Assembly: GCF_950295315.1 (NCBI RefSeq)
Contig: NC_080179.1
Location: 71,236,615-71,300,614, forward strand
Direction: 5' to 3'
DNA: 64,000 bases
From: Erinaceus europaeus
Taxonomy: Eukaryota; Chordata; Mammalia; Eulipotyphla; Erinaceidae
Position 1 is the stretch's first letter. The number at the start of each line of letters is the position of its first letter. The notes under the pieces were generated by a model, which worked only from the letters and a program-made list of their open reading frames with translations, searched no databases and was not told where the DNA came from. Positions 41,662 through 52,869 of this stretch are shown piece after piece. A program made the position numbers and the translations under genes.

Positions 41662-44600
41662 TCAACTTCGGCCTGAGAGTGAGATCATCCTATATTCATC
41701 CTTCTGTTTCTGGAGTCAGACGCGCTACCGTTGCGCTACGAGGTCCTCATCCTTCTGTTTCTGACTTATTTCACTCAACATGATTTTTTCAAGGTCCATC
41801 CAAGATCGGCTGAAAACGGTGAAGTCACCATTTTTTACAGCTGAGTAGTATTCCATTGTGTATATATACCACAACTTGCTCAGCCACTCATCTGTTGTTG
41901 GACACCTGGGTTGCTTCCAAGTTTTGGCTATTACAAATTGTGCTGCCAAGAACATATGTGTACACAGATCTTTTTGGATGAATGTGTTGGGTTCCTTAGG
42001 ATATATCCCCAGGAGGGGAATTGCAGGGTCATAGGGTAGGTCCATTTCTAGCCTTCTGAGAGTTCTCCAGACTGTTCTCCACAGAGGTTGGACCAATTGA
42101 CATTCCCACCAGCAGTGCAGGAGGGTTCCTTTGACCCCACACCCTCTCCAGCATTTGCTGCTGTTACCTTTTCTGATGTATGACATTCTCACAGGAGTGA
42201 AGTGATATCTCATTGTTGTCTTGATTTGCATTTCTCTGACAATCAGAGACTTGGAGCATTTTTTCATGTGTTTCTCGGCCTTTTGGATCTCTTCTGTGGT
42301 GAATATTCTGTCCAAGTCCTCCCCCCATTTTTGGATGGGGTTATTTGTTGTCTTGTTGTTGAGTCTGGCAAGCTCTTTATATATGTTGGTTATTAAACTC
42401 TTATCTGATGTATGACATGTAAAGATCTTCTCCCATTCTGTGAGGGGTCTCTTGATTTGGGTAGTGGTTTCTTTTGCTGTGAAGAAGCTTTTTAATTTGA
42501 TGTAGTCCCATAGGTTTATACTTGCCTTAGTCTTCCTTGTAATTGGATTCGTTTCATTGAAAATGTCTTTAAAATTTATGCGGAAAAAAGTTCTTCCAAT
42601 ATTTTCCTCTAAGTATCTGATAGTTTCTGGTCTAACATCCAAGTCCTTGATCCACTTGGAATTTACTTTTGTATTTGGTGAAATACAGTGATTCAGTTTC
42701 ATTCTTCTGCATGTTTCAACCCATTGTTTCCAACACCATTTGTTGAAGAGACTCTGCTTTCCCCATGTAATAGTCTGAGCCCCTTTGTCAAAGATTAGAT
42801 GTCCATACATGTGGGGCCTCATTTCTGGGCTCTCAATTCTATTCCACTGGTCAGTGTGTCTGTTCATGTTCCAGTACCAAGCGGTTTTGATGACAATGGC
42901 CCTATAATACAGTTTGAGATCTGGCAGTGTGATGCCTCCGGTTCTGTTCTTTTTTCTCAAGATTGTTTTGGCAATTCTAGGTCTTTTCTGGTTCCAGATA
43001 AACATTTGTAGCATTTTTTCTATTCTCCTAAAAAATGTGCTTGGGATCTTGATGGGGATAGCATTAAATTTGTAGATGGCTCTGGGTAATATATTCATTT
43101 TGATGATGTTAATTCTTCCAACCCATGAACATGGAATGTCTTTCCACTTCTTTGTGTCTTTTTCAATTTCTTTGAGTAGTGACTCATAATTTTCAGTATA
43201 CAAGTCTTTCACTTCTTTGGTTAGGTGTACTCCTAGATATTTTATAGTTTTTGTTGCTATAGAAAAAGGAACTGATTTCTGGATTTCAATTTCTTCTAAC
43301 TTAGTGTTTGCATAGAGGAATGCCACTGACTTTTGAATGTTAATTTTATAGCCTGACACATTACTGTATTGCCTGATGATTTCCAAAAGCTTCTTGCTGG
43401 ATTCCTTAGGTTTTTCCATGTATACTATCATGTCATCTGCAAATAAGGAGAGTTTGACTTCTTCTCTTCCAATCTGTATGCCTTTAATTCCTTGCTCCTG
43501 CCTGATTGCTATGGCAAGAACTTCCAACACTATGTTGAATAGTAATGGTGATAGTGGGCAGCCCTGTCTAGTACCTGATCTGAGGGGAAATGCTTCCAGT
43601 TTTTCACCATTGAGTATGATGTTGGCTATAGGTTTGCTATATATAGACTCCACTATCTTCAGGAATTTTCCATCTATTCCCATTTTTTGTAGTGTTTTGA
43701 TCATAAAGGGATGTTGTATTTTGTCAAAGGCTTTCTCTGCATCTATTGATATGACCATGTGGTTTTTGGTCTTGCTTTTGTTGATGTGGTGGATCACATT
43801 GATTGATTTACGTATATTAAACCAACCTTGCATGCCTGGGATAAACCCCACTTGGTCATGATGAACAATTTTTTTGATATACTGCTGTATCCGGTTGGCT
43901 AGAATTTTGTTCAATATTTTCGCATCTATGTTCATCAGAGATATTGGTCTGTAGTTTTCTTTTTTGGTTGTGTCCCTGTCTGCTTTTGGTATCAGGGTGA
44001 TGTTGGCTTCATAGAAGCTGGCAGGGAGTATTCCAGTGTCTTCAATCTTCTGGAAGACTTTTAAAAGTAGAGGTATTAGTTCTTCTTTGAAAGTTTTGTA
44101 GAATTCATTTGTAAAACCATCTGGTCCAGGACTTTTATTTTTGGGAAGATTTTTGATAACTGTTTCAATTTCATTAGCTGTGATGGGCCTGTTCATGTTA
44201 TCCACTTCCTCTTTACTTAGTTTTGGAAGTTGGTAGGTATCTAGGAAATCATTCATTTCTTCCAGATTCTCTAGCTTGGTGGCATATAGTTGTTCATAGA
44301 AGCCTCGCATGATATGTTGAATTTCTGCAGTGTCTGTTGTGATTTCTCCTCTTTCATTTACTATCCGATTTATTTGGGTCTTTTCCCTTTTTTGTTTTGT
44401 GAGTCTGGCTAAAGGTTTGTCGATTTTATTTACTCTTTCGAAGAACCAACATTTACTTTCATTGATCTTTTGTATGGTTTTCCTATTCTCAATGTTATTT
44501 ATTTCTGCCCTAACTTTAGTAATTTCTGTCCTTCTGGTTGCTTTAGGATTCCTTTGTTGTTCTTCTTCTAGGTCTTTAAGATGTGCAATCAGGCTGTTTA

Positions 44601-45537
44601 TTTGTGCCTTTTCTTGTTTCCTAATGTGTGCTTGTATAGCTATGAACTTCCCTCTTAGGACTGCTTTAGCTGTGTCCCAAATATTTTGATAGCTTGTGTC
44701 TTCATTTTCATTGAACTCTCAAAACATTTTGATTTCTTCCTTGATTTCCTCTTTGACCCAGAAGTTGTTAAGAAGTGTACTGTTGAGCTTCCACATTTTG
44801 GCACTGTTACTAATCTTTTGTTGATTGTTAAGTGTTAGTTTAATTCCACTGTGGTCTGAGAAGATGCTTGGGATGATTTCAGTGCTCTTGAATAGGCTGA
44901 TGCTGTCTTTGTGGCCTAACAAATGGTCTATCCTTGAGAATGATCCATGTGGATTTGAGTAAAATGTGTATTCCAGTTTTTTGGGATGAATGACTCTGAA
45001 AATGTCCAATAGTTCTAGTTTATCTATCTCTTCATTTAGCTCCCTTATGTCTTTACTGATTTTCTTCCTGGATGATCTGTCAAGTTGAGATAGTGGGGTG
45101 TTGAAGTCCCCTACTATTATTGTGTTACTGTTAATATATTGCTGTAGCTCTTTCAGTAGAAGTTTGATGTATTTAGATGGCTTCTCATTGGGTGCATAGA
45201 TATTAATAATTGTTAAGTCCTCTTGATTGACTGATCCTCTGAGCATTAAGTAGTGTCCATTCCTATCTTTTTTAATCTTATCTATTTTAAAGTCTATCAT
45301 GTCAGATATGAGAATAGCTGTTCCTGCCCTTTTTTGTGGGCCATTGGCTTGAATGATAGTTTTCCATCCTTTCACTTTAAGTCTGTGTTTGTCTTGTTGC
45401 GTTAGGTGAGTTTCCTGTAGACAACATATTGTTGGGTTGTGTTTTCTGATCCATCTTCCTACTCTGTGTCTTTTAATAGGTGAATTCAGGCCATTGACAT
45501 TTATTGATATCAAAGATTGAAGATATTTTAACTCCAT
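41662..45537 (-). pseudogene. L1 ORF2: LINE-1 ORF2 (endonuclease-reverse transcriptase), two lesions
   Basis: ORF2 protein nicks target DNA and copies L1 RNA into it in the nucleus. The frame starts at 45537 (MELKYLQSL). Endonuclease residues visible: N13, E42 (QETH), D144 (VGDFN), D204 (SRIDH), D228-H229 (SDH). Reverse-transcriptase core contains [10 protein letters not shown] and FADD near residues 699-702; the C-terminal CCHC-like cluster (CWRGC...H...C) is near 1129-1146. Without the 51-bp insertion the length would be about 1274 codons, normal for L1. Lesion 1: TGA at 44719-44721, codon 273. Lesion 2: the tRNA-Trp half replaces the last 14 residues by DLVAQR and a stop at 41725; the native stop is at 41662-41664. 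No frameshift between 45537 and 41725. Confidence 0.95.
41696..41763 (-). pseudogene. tRNA-Trp 5'-half insertion in L1 ORF2, 17-bp TSD
   Basis: The 34-bp insert at 41713-41746 reads, on the minus strand, G followed by bases 1-33 of tRNA-Trp(CCA), ending at the anticodon loop (starts GACCTCGTAGCG, ends CGTCTGACTC). It matches the human tRNA-Trp I know except one base. Exact 17-bp TSD tcatccttctgtttctg lies at 41696-41712 and 41747-41763. The next tRNA bases (CAGA) equal the first TSD bases, so priming by 4-nt microhomology is plausible. No A-tail. This fits the class called tailless retropseudogenes (Schmitz, Brosius and colleagues). Confidence 0.93.
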
Positions 45538-45593
45538 TCTTGTAGAGTTTTAGAGTGTTTTGATATATGTCTTATTTGTGGTGGTCTGACTAT

Positions 45594-46568
45594 TTATAGG
45601 AGACCTTTCAGAACTTCTTTCAGGGCAGGCTTGGTGATGGTTGCTTCCTTCAACTGTTGCTTGTCTGAGAAGGTTTTGATGCTTCCATCTAGTCTGAATG
45701 ACAATCTAGCAGGATATAGTATTCTTGGCTGAAAGCCTTTCTCATTGAGCACTCAATAGATATCTTGCCATTCTCTTCTGGCCTGTAGTGTTTGTATGGA
45801 GAAGTCTGCTGCTAATCTTATGGGTTTTCCTTTGTAGGTGACTCTTTGTTTTTCTCTTGCAGCCTTGAGGATCCTTTCTTTATCCTTATTCCTTTCCAAT
45901 CTAAGTATGACATGTCTTGGTGTCTTTAGGTCTGGGTTAGTTCTGTTTGGGACCCTCTGGGCTTCTTGAATCTTTATGTCTTTGGTGTTGTCTAGACTAG
46001 AGAAATTTTCAGCTATTATGGTCTGGAGAATGCTTTCTTCCTCCCCTTCTCTTTCTTCCTCTGGTAAGCCAATAATGCGTATATTGTTTCTTTTGAAGTC
46101 ATCCCATAGGACTCTGTTGTTGTTTTCAGCATCTCTTAATCTCTTTTTGAGATCTCTTACTTCTTTTTTAGTTGTCTCTAATTCATCCTCAATCTTGCTA
46201 ATTCTGTCTTCAGCCTCATTGATTCTATTCTCTCTGCCCTCTACTGCTTTCTGGAGTTCATCTATTTTGTTGCCCTGCTCTGATACTGTTTTAGCTTGTT
46301 CAGCTAGTTGCCTTCTTAGCTCAGCGATTTCAGCTTTCAGCTCTCTAATAACCATGCGATTATTAGAATTTTCTTCCATATTCTCATTTGTTGTTCCTGC
46401 ATTTCTGATTACAATTTTTTCAAATTCTTTACTCACTCCTGTTATTATTTCCTTGGCTAATGTTTGGATGTTGAACTCGTTGTTTTGTGCTTCACCCTCT
46501 GGAGGACTTTTAGCTGGACTCTTGTCCTGGTTCGAGTCTCCAATATTTTTTCTTGTTGTTTTAACCAT
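45594..46568 (-). pseudogene. L1 ORF1: LINE-1 ORF1, one premature stop
   Basis: ORF1p is the RNA-binding, trimer-forming chaperone of the L1 particle. The frame starts MVKTTRKNIG at 46568. A basic, polar N-terminus is followed by a heptad-rich coiled coil (about residues 60-160), an RRM-like part (NNIRIIGLPEEE) and the C-terminal domain. TGA at 45753-45755 (codon 272) cuts it; the same frame continues for 52 codons to TAA at 45594-45596. Full length would be about 324 residues, close to other mammalian ORF1p. A CGA-to-TGA change is the likely cause, inferred. Confidence 0.93.
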
Positions 46569-47215
46569 TTTATATAAGTTAACAGTTTTTTCAATCCCTG
46601 AGTTGGAGTTCAGTGGTGTAAAAGCCTTTTTTTTTCCCCCTGTAGGCTATGGGAGCCTGAGGGCTTTTAAACTATCAATAGGCTTCTTAGCTTAATCACT
46701 GACTCCTGACCAAGAGATAAAGCAGGGTGTGGCAGAGATAATCCAGTGGTTATGCAAAGAGACTTTCACAGCCCTTCAGCTATGCCACCGAGGTATAGGT
46801 CTTCTCCTGAGTTTCCCGGTTAGATCTCTGTACCCTGGTGTCCCTCCCTGTTGCTGCTCCAGATTCTGAGGGTAGTAGCAATGGAGACTCAGAGTTGCAC
46901 TTGGTGAGTCTCTGGGGAGTCCTTTCCTCCCTTCAGCTGTCCCCTTGTTGGTGGAGCAGACTGGAGGTGGTGTCTCCACTGACAAACTGTTGAACTGTTA
47001 GCAGTCACTTAATCTCTCCTTAGGCCCCTCTCTCCTCTCTGTCACCAGCCACACGTGTTTGTACTCACGGGTGATTTACTGGGTTTCTGTGGTCATTCTA
47101 GTCCTGTCTTGTTTCGGTCCGGGTGGTCTCCTTTGGTATTCCTAGTTGATCCGGGAGAGGAGAGGAGAGGAGAGAAAGCGATCTGCTGCTCGTAGCTCCG
47201 CCTCCGGAAGTCGAA
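46569..47215 (-). promoter_or_regulatory. LINE-1 5' UTR
   Basis: About 650 bp upstream of ORF1, GC-richer than surroundings, with CpG and GGAGGCGG near its start at 47205-47215 (gggattcgacttccgg). The internal L1 promoter is expected here from family knowledge. A stretch at 46731-46768 (plus strand ccagtggttatgcaaagaga) resembles the SB head in antisense. Confidence 0.7.
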
Positions 47216-47219
47216 TCCC

Positions 47220-47416
47220 TTTTTTTCTAATAGAGGCAGAGAGAGCTAAAAAGGAGAAGAGGGAGGAAGATAAAGACAGACACCTGTAGCAAAGGTATAT
47301 AGCAATGCTCTGCTTTCCATGAAGCTTTCTCTCTGCAGATGGAGATGGGAGTTTGAACCCAGGTCCTTGTGCTTGGTAACATGTGTCTACTGCCAGGTGA
47401 GTGACTACTAGCCCTC
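47220..47416 (-). mobile_element. SC-like SINE at L1 5' junction
   Basis: Inverted body taatagaggcagagagagc, B box gtttgaacccaggtcc; its tail is cut at the L1 start, so L1 may have landed in it. Confidence 0.7.
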
Positions 47417-47549
47417 CATTTATTAGTTTTTTTTACTGTAGTGCTGCAAGTGGAGCTCAGAGTAGCACCATATCCTGGTGGCAAAAGGGAGACGTGAAAT
47501 GAACTTGGAACTGCTCAGAAATTTCACCCTGATGCAGTGCAGACTGTTA

Positions 47550-47558
47550 AATGTGAAG

Positions 47559-47596
<38 letters not shown>

Positions 47597-47600
47597 AGGC
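47550..47600. repeat. (GA)n
   Basis: GA dinucleotide array, next to a GGA-rich stretch. Confidence 0.9.
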
Positions 47601-47635
47601 GGAAGAGCAGGAGGAGGAGAAGGAGAAAAAGAGAG

Positions 47636-47750
47636 AGAATAATGATTATGCAAAAAGACTTTAATATGTGAGGTCTCAAAGTTTCCAGGTCTCGGCACCA
47701 CCATAAGCCAGAACTGAGTAAAACATAAATACATAAATAAATAAAATTGA
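47636..47750 (+). mobile_element. SB SINE
   Basis: Head aataatgattatgcaaaaag; B box region shortened (ccaggtctcgg); AAAT tail. Confidence 0.8.
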
Positions 47751-48394
47751 AGAAAGAATGGGAAGTATCTGCTGCTGAAAATGTCTAAGCAAACGCCTGG
47801 TCTTGTGATGTTTTCCCCATTGTAACAAATAGGATTGGAGGTAAATCAGCCGCAATCTGAAAAGACTTTGAGAAAGTTGACAAACTTGACCTCAGCCTTC
47901 CCCCAAGGCTATTATTCCACCTTGTCAAGGATCCCCTCTAGGTTCTCAGGTTTTTTGGGTTTTTTTTTTTTTTTTTTTTTTTTTTTGGGAGCAAATTGGC
48001 CTTAAAGTGAATCCACCTCCTCAGCTGTGAGCTGGGGCACAGACCTTAAACTCCTGTGGCAATTATAAGCTCTAATTGGTAGGCTTAGCAGAGAGTCTAA
48101 GGCCTGAATGAGGGCCAGGGACAAAAGTGGGTTCTCTCCTTAGAGCCATGTGAATGGAAAGGGTGGGAAAGGTCAGCTGGCTACTGCCGGCCCTAGGTCC
48201 ACTCTGGAAGAAAAAAGACTGCAGCCTGGCACCCCTCCCAGCCTGCACCATTCAAAAGGCATCCCAGCAGGCAATATTCTCTGTCCAGAGCTGATCAGAT
48301 TATAGAAATCCTTGTTATGGTGCAACACGCACAAAAGGAACCAATCAGTTTTCTACCTCTGGGCCCAAACAAGATGGTGTTTAGACAGTGATTT
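47751..48394. other. Single-copy spacer with poly-T
   Basis: About 25 T at 47962-47987; otherwise unique sequence, slightly GC-rich, no frame of note. Confidence 0.5.
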
Positions 48395-48763
48395 GATGGC
48401 CTGCTGGTGGCTCACTTGGTAGGAATGACAATGACAACGTGCAAGGACCTAGATTCGAGCCCCACTCCCCCTCTGTAGGGGGAAGCTTCACAGTGGCACA
48501 CCTGGTTAAGTGCACATAGTACCAACCTCAAGGGCCTAGGTTTGAACCCTCACTCCCCATCTGCAGAGGGGCCGATTCATGAGGAGTAAAGCACGTCTGT
48601 GGTTAGCGGCTATCTTTCTCTCCCTCTACCTTCCTGCCCTCTCTCAATTTCTATCTGTCCTTTCTAAGAAAAATTAGTTGGAAAAAAAAAAAAAAAAAAG
48701 GTCACTGGGAGCAGTGGATTCATAGTGCTGACACAAAGCCCTAGAAATAACCTTGGTGGCAAT

Positions 48764-48765
<2 letters not shown>
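48395..48765 (+). mobile_element. Partial SC plus SC with end module
   Basis: A truncated SC head (48395-48490) is followed by a second SC (48491-48765) with B box ggtttgaaccctc and the module gagcagtggattcatagtgc. Confidence 0.75.
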
Positions 48766-48823
<58 letters not shown>

Positions 48824-48860
48824 AGGGAAAGAGAGAAAGGAAGAAAGAAAAGAAAGAAAG
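48763..48860. repeat. (GAAA)n
   Basis: GAAA array between two SINEs, grading into GGAAAG; it grew from the preceding A-tail. Confidence 0.93.
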
Positions 48861-49195
48861 GGGGGTCGGGTGGTAGGCAGCGGGTTAAGTGCACATGGCT
48901 CAAAGCGCAAGGACCGGCAGGAGGATCCCGGTTGGAGCCCCCGGCTCCCCACCTGCAGGGGAGTCGCTTCACAGGCGGTGAAGCAGGTCTGCAGGTGTCT
49001 GTCTTTCTCTCCCCCTCTCTGTCTTCCCCTCCTCTCTCCATTTCTCTCTGTCCTATCCAACAACAACAATGATAACAATAATGATGACAACAAGGGCAAC
49101 AAAGGGGGGGGCGGGATGGCCTCCAGGAGCAGTGGTTTTGTAGTGCAGGCACCCAGCCCCAGCAATAACCCTGGAGGCAAAAAAAAAAAAAAAAG
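48861..49195 (+). mobile_element. SA-x SINE
   Basis: Head lacks two bases in the A-box region (ggtaggcagcggg); full end module and A tail. Confidence 0.92.
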
Positions 49196-49273
49196 GAAGG
49201 AAAAGAAAGGAGGGAAAGAAAGGAAGGAAGGAAGAAAGAAAGAAAGAAAAGATGGCCACCAAGTGCTGGCAGA

Positions 49274-49605
49274 AAACTAACAACAAGGGAGTCGGGCTGT
49301 AGCGCAGCGGGTTAAGCGCAGGTGGCGCAAAGCACAAGGACCGGCATAAGAATCCCGGTTCGAACCCCGGTTCCCCACCTGCAGGGGAGTCGCTTCACAG
49401 GCGGTGAGGCAGGTCTGCAGGTGTCTGTCTTTCTCTCCTCCTCTCTGTCTTCCCCTCCTCTCTCCATTTCTCTCTGTCCTATCCAACAATGACAACAACA
49501 ATAATAACTACAACAATAAAACAACAAGGGCAACAAAAGGGAATCAATCAATAAAATAAATATTTAAAAAAATTAAAAAAAAAAAAGAAAAGAAAACTAA
49601 CAACA
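49274..49605 (+). mobile_element. SA SINE with TSD
   Basis: Well-preserved SA at 49289-49590; aaaactaacaaca flanks both ends. Confidence 0.94.
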
Positions 49606-50105
49606 AAAGACTTTTCATTGCCCAGAGTCTTGATCTATATTTGTACTTGTATCCGGCACTTCTTTTACTGTTCCAGGAAGCCTACGATTTACCCCAGGAT
49701 TTTAGGGAGGCGTAGCTGTCTTGATTCTAGAACATTCTATGCCCAAGATGCCAAAGAAACCAGGGCAGAAAGGGCAGGAGGACTCTTCAGATTTGATGGA
49801 ACAAACAGGAAAGGCTCTCAGCAATGGTACCAATGGAAAAAAAAATTACACTCGACTTTCCTTTTGTCTCATCGGTGATGAGACAAAACCACACAGATAA
49901 ACCACACAGATTTATAAACCACATGAGATGATAAACCACACAGATCTTTATTGGCATGTAAAAATGGGAGAAATACTCGGGGGGTTTCTGCTCAGGGATT
50001 TGGCCAGCAGTGCGTGGTATGGCTGTAGGTCAGAGTTGGAAAGCAGATACTAAATGAAGTCCTTAGCAGGTCTTTAGAAGATTGTCCCCCAAGTATGGAT
50101 AATTT
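49606..50105. other. Single-copy interval with splice-acceptor-like site
   Basis: A pyrimidine tract ending ttactgttccag at 49676 is followed by an ATG frame of 53 codons (49739-49900, MPKMPKKPGQKGQ...). I do not recognise the peptide. A 15-bp motif ataaaccacacagat repeats about three times at 49896-49950. An AATAAAG on the minus strand lies near 49952. Confidence 0.35.
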
Positions 50106-50107
50106 GG

Positions 50108-50285
50108 GTCAGAGAGATAGTCCACGGGTAAGATGCCCACCTTCTCATGCACATGGCCCAAATTTGGGGCCCAGCACCACATAGGAGCTACTGATGCTGT
50201 TCATGGTGAGCCCATGTGGAACCTGGGCTCAAACCCAGGGCCTTGAGCATGGTAAGGCATGTACTCTTATCAGGTCAGCTATCTC
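50108..50285 (+). mobile_element. SF-type SINE-like pair
   Basis: A plus-strand head-like half (gggtcagagagatagtccac) abuts an inverted half (gggctcaaacccagggcc...gctatctctt), giving a near-palindromic unit. Confidence 0.5.
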
Positions 50286-50289
50286 TTAA

Positions 50290-50744
50290 CCAAAGGAGTG
50301 ACTTGCTTTGAATTCATCTATAGGAATGTATATAAGTGGTGATATAATCAGTATTATGAGAAGTCCTCTTTATCCTTTAGTTCACAGATAACAAAGGTCA
50401 CACAAATACAACACGAAGGGATTTTCTGGAAATGGTTTCAGTTAACCGACTAGATCAGTATCATTTTCCTGCAGAACTACCTCTTCCTAGGAGAATTTCA
50501 TAGCCTGTCACAGTTATCTTAGAACCTTTGCTCAGCAAACTGACAGTTGAAGTCCCAATGAATTAAGGCCAAGGGAAGGGAGACTCACTTTGAAAGCTGT
50601 ATGGTGTGGTTGGTGACCTGTCAAAATGACCCCGCATGGAAAAAGCTTTCACTTCTCCGGAAGAACATGACCTATTTGGAGGCAACACAGTTTGACTTTC
50701 AGACCTCTTATGGAGACTGTATTCACCAGTGACAGAAAAAGGCA
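50290..50744. other. Single-copy spacer
   Basis: Nothing recognisable. Confidence 0.45.
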
Positions 50745-50928
50745 CGTTTGTTTGTGGGATGGAGACAGAGAAATTGAGAAGAAAGAGGAGATAGAGAGGG
50801 AGAGACGCACCTGCAGAACTGTTTCATCGCTCGTGAAGCTTCCCCTGCAGGTGGGGGCCAGGGACTTGAACCAGGCCCCTGTGTACTGTAATGTGTGTGC
50901 TTAAAGAGGTGTGCCACCGTCCAGCCCC
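50745..50928 (-). mobile_element. SC SINE
   Basis: Inverted SC with B box gacttgaaccaggccc. Confidence 0.88.
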
Positions 50929-51024
50929 CAGTAACATTTTTTCTTACCTAATGAGCAATTGTGCAACAGTTCTTTTCATTTGTTTCTTAGCTTAACATTT
51001 TATAATTTAAAACATGTACATTGA

Positions 51025-51340
51025 GTCAAGCGCACTTCGTGCAAACAGCGGAGACTGGTGCAGGGATCTCGGTTCAAGCCCCCAGCTCCCCTCCTGCAGG
51101 GAGGTTGGTTCACAAAAAATGGAGCAGATTTGCAGGTGTCTATTTTTCTCTCCCCCTCTCTGTTTTCCTTCCTCTCTCGATTTCTTTCTGTCCTATCCAA
51201 AGACAACAGCAAAAAAAAGAAACAAAGAAAAGAAAAGAAAAAAAAACAGAAAAATGGCTGCTAGGCATAGTGGATTCATGATGCAATGCAAGCGCCAAGC
51301 CCAGCAATAACCCTAGAGACAAAAAAAAAAAAAAAAAAGG
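51025..51340 (+). mobile_element. SA-x SINE, 5'-truncated
   Basis: Starts inside the head; B box ggttcaagcccc, GAAAA-rich tail, decayed end module. Confidence 0.85.
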
Positions 51341-51645
51341 TTTGTTTGTTTGTGGGATAGAGACAGAGAAATTGAGAGGGGAGGGGAGATAGAGAGGGAG
51401 ATAGATAGTGTAGCTCTACTTCTGCACTTGTAAAGGCTCCCCCTGCAGGTAGGGACCACCACAGATGGGAACCAAGGGCTTGAACTTAGTCCGTTTACAT
51501 GGTGATATGTACAGTCTGCTAGGTTACCCAAAAAGACTTTCATACCTGGGGTACCAAGAGTCTCAGGTTCAATTTCCAACTACCCCATAGACGAGAGCTG
51601 AATAGTGCTTTTGGAAAAATAAAATCAGTAAATAAATAAATACAT
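51341..51645 (-). mobile_element. SC SINE followed by SB fragment
   Basis: Inverted SC at 51341-51530 with a small duplication around aggtagggaccaccacagatg, then a plus-strand 5'-truncated SB (51530-51645). Confidence 0.75.
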
Positions 51646-51908
51646 TTTCCTGGTGATCATACAAAAAAAGGTAACCAGTATAATCAGTTTCAGTAGCAAT
51701 TTTAATTTAACTCAATATTTCCAAGATAGTCTGCAGTTCACATTCAAATTTCACCAAGTGCCCCACTAACAAAACTTCTAGTTCCAAATTAGAGTCTCCT
51801 TTAACGAGGAACCACTTCATAATCCTTGACTTTCCTGATTTTGAAATTTCTAAAAGGCCCCACTCATTTTGCAAACATCCCTTGATCTGGGGTTCCTGTG
51901 ATATATAT

Positions 51909-52165
51909 ATTTTTTTCCACCTGTGCTATTGATAGGGTTTGGTGCTAACACTATGAATCCACTGTTCCAAGCAGCCATTTCTTTCTTTCTATTTTATTTG
52001 ACAGGACAGAGAGAAACTGAGAGGGGAGGGGAAGACAGAGAGGCAGAGAGAAAGAGAGACACCTGCAGACCTGCTTCATCAGCAGGTGAGGAACTGAGGC
52101 TCGAATCTGGGTCCTTGCATGTGGTAATGTGCACACTTTACCGTGTGTGCCACTGCCTGGCCTCT
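51909..52165 (-). mobile_element. SA-x/SC hybrid SINE
   Basis: Inverted end module (ttgatagggtttggtgc...), SA-like body, but an SC-like head end (gtgccactgcctggcc). Confidence 0.75.
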
Positions 52166-52369
52166 CCAGTGAGATTTTGTGATGATTAGAACCTGGCTAG
52201 ATGTAGTTGAGGTATTTTGAGCCAAAGTACGGCAGAAATCATGTGCTTTTCATCTTGTTGCACCGTATCAGAGGCTCATAATGTTGATTTGCCCCTTAAC
52301 TAGTTACTTTGACTTAAACACACGCACACACCCTTCTCCCTTCCCCCTTTCCGCACCCCCCTCCCCACA

Positions 52370-52436
52370 GCATCACTCTGGAGATTGAACTCCTGACCTC
52401 ATTCTATCAAGTCCAGTGTTTTATCTTAGTTACCTC
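52370..52436 (-). mobile_element. SD SINE fragment
   Basis: catcactctggagattgaac...agtgttttatctta. Confidence 0.6.
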
Positions 52437-52463
52437 TTAGTTACACTTTTTTTTTCTTTAGTT

Positions 52464-52830
52464 AAAAACAAACAAACAGGGAGTCGGGAGATAGTGCAGC
52501 GGGTTAAAGCACAAGACAGGCGTAAAGATACCAGTTCGAGCCCCCGGCTCCCCACCTGCAGGGCAGTCACTTCACAAGTGGTGAAGCAGGTCTGCAGGTG
52601 TCTGTCTTTCTCTCCCCCTTTCTGTCTTCCTCTCCTCTCTCCGTTTCTCTCTCTCCTATCCAACAACAACAATAACTACAACAATAAAACAACAAGGGGA
52701 ATAAATAAATAATAAAAAAAATCTTTAAAAAAGAAAGAAAAAACAAACAAACACAATACTACTCAGTTCTGTCTTGTGGTAGTGCTGGGGATTGAATTTG
52801 GGATCTGGTGCTTCAGGCATGAAAGTAGAT
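52464..52830 (+). mobile_element. SA SINE inserted in inverted SB
   Basis: SA at 52478-52736 with flanks aaaacaaacaaaca; the rest of an inverted SB continues at 52750-52830 (tactactcagttctgtcttg). Confidence 0.88.
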
Positions 52831-52869
52831 TCAGAGGGAATGGGTACTTGAGTATAAAGACAACAATTT

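Larger units (their letters stand above)
41472..47215 (-). mobile_element. Near full-length LINE-1
   Basis: About 5.7 kb: 5' UTR (47215-46569), ORF1, a 56-nt spacer, ORF2, and a 3' UTR that stops early at gttatgcatgt followed by about 15 A (41472-41484). Other L1 copies here have about 60 more bases of 3' UTR. Only one in-frame stop interrupts each ORF, so it is a relatively young copy. I could not identify a clear TSD. Confidence 0.95.

Noticed and set aside
45976..46695. 239-codon plus-strand frame
   Set aside because: It is the antisense shadow of L1 ORF1, whose sense frame has the start, coiled coil and RRM-like motifs.
48664..49280. Frames of 162-175 codons on both strands
   Set aside because: Translations of SA SINE and GAAA microsatellite sequence; same peptides recur wherever SA copies occur.
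49289..49400. tRNA gene-like structure with good A and B boxes
   Set aside because: It is the head of an SA SINE, followed by SINE body and flanked by a TSD; the same holds for other SA heads.
49896..49950. CRISPR-like short repeats
   Set aside because: Only about three imperfect 15-bp copies with irregular spacing in a mammalian context.
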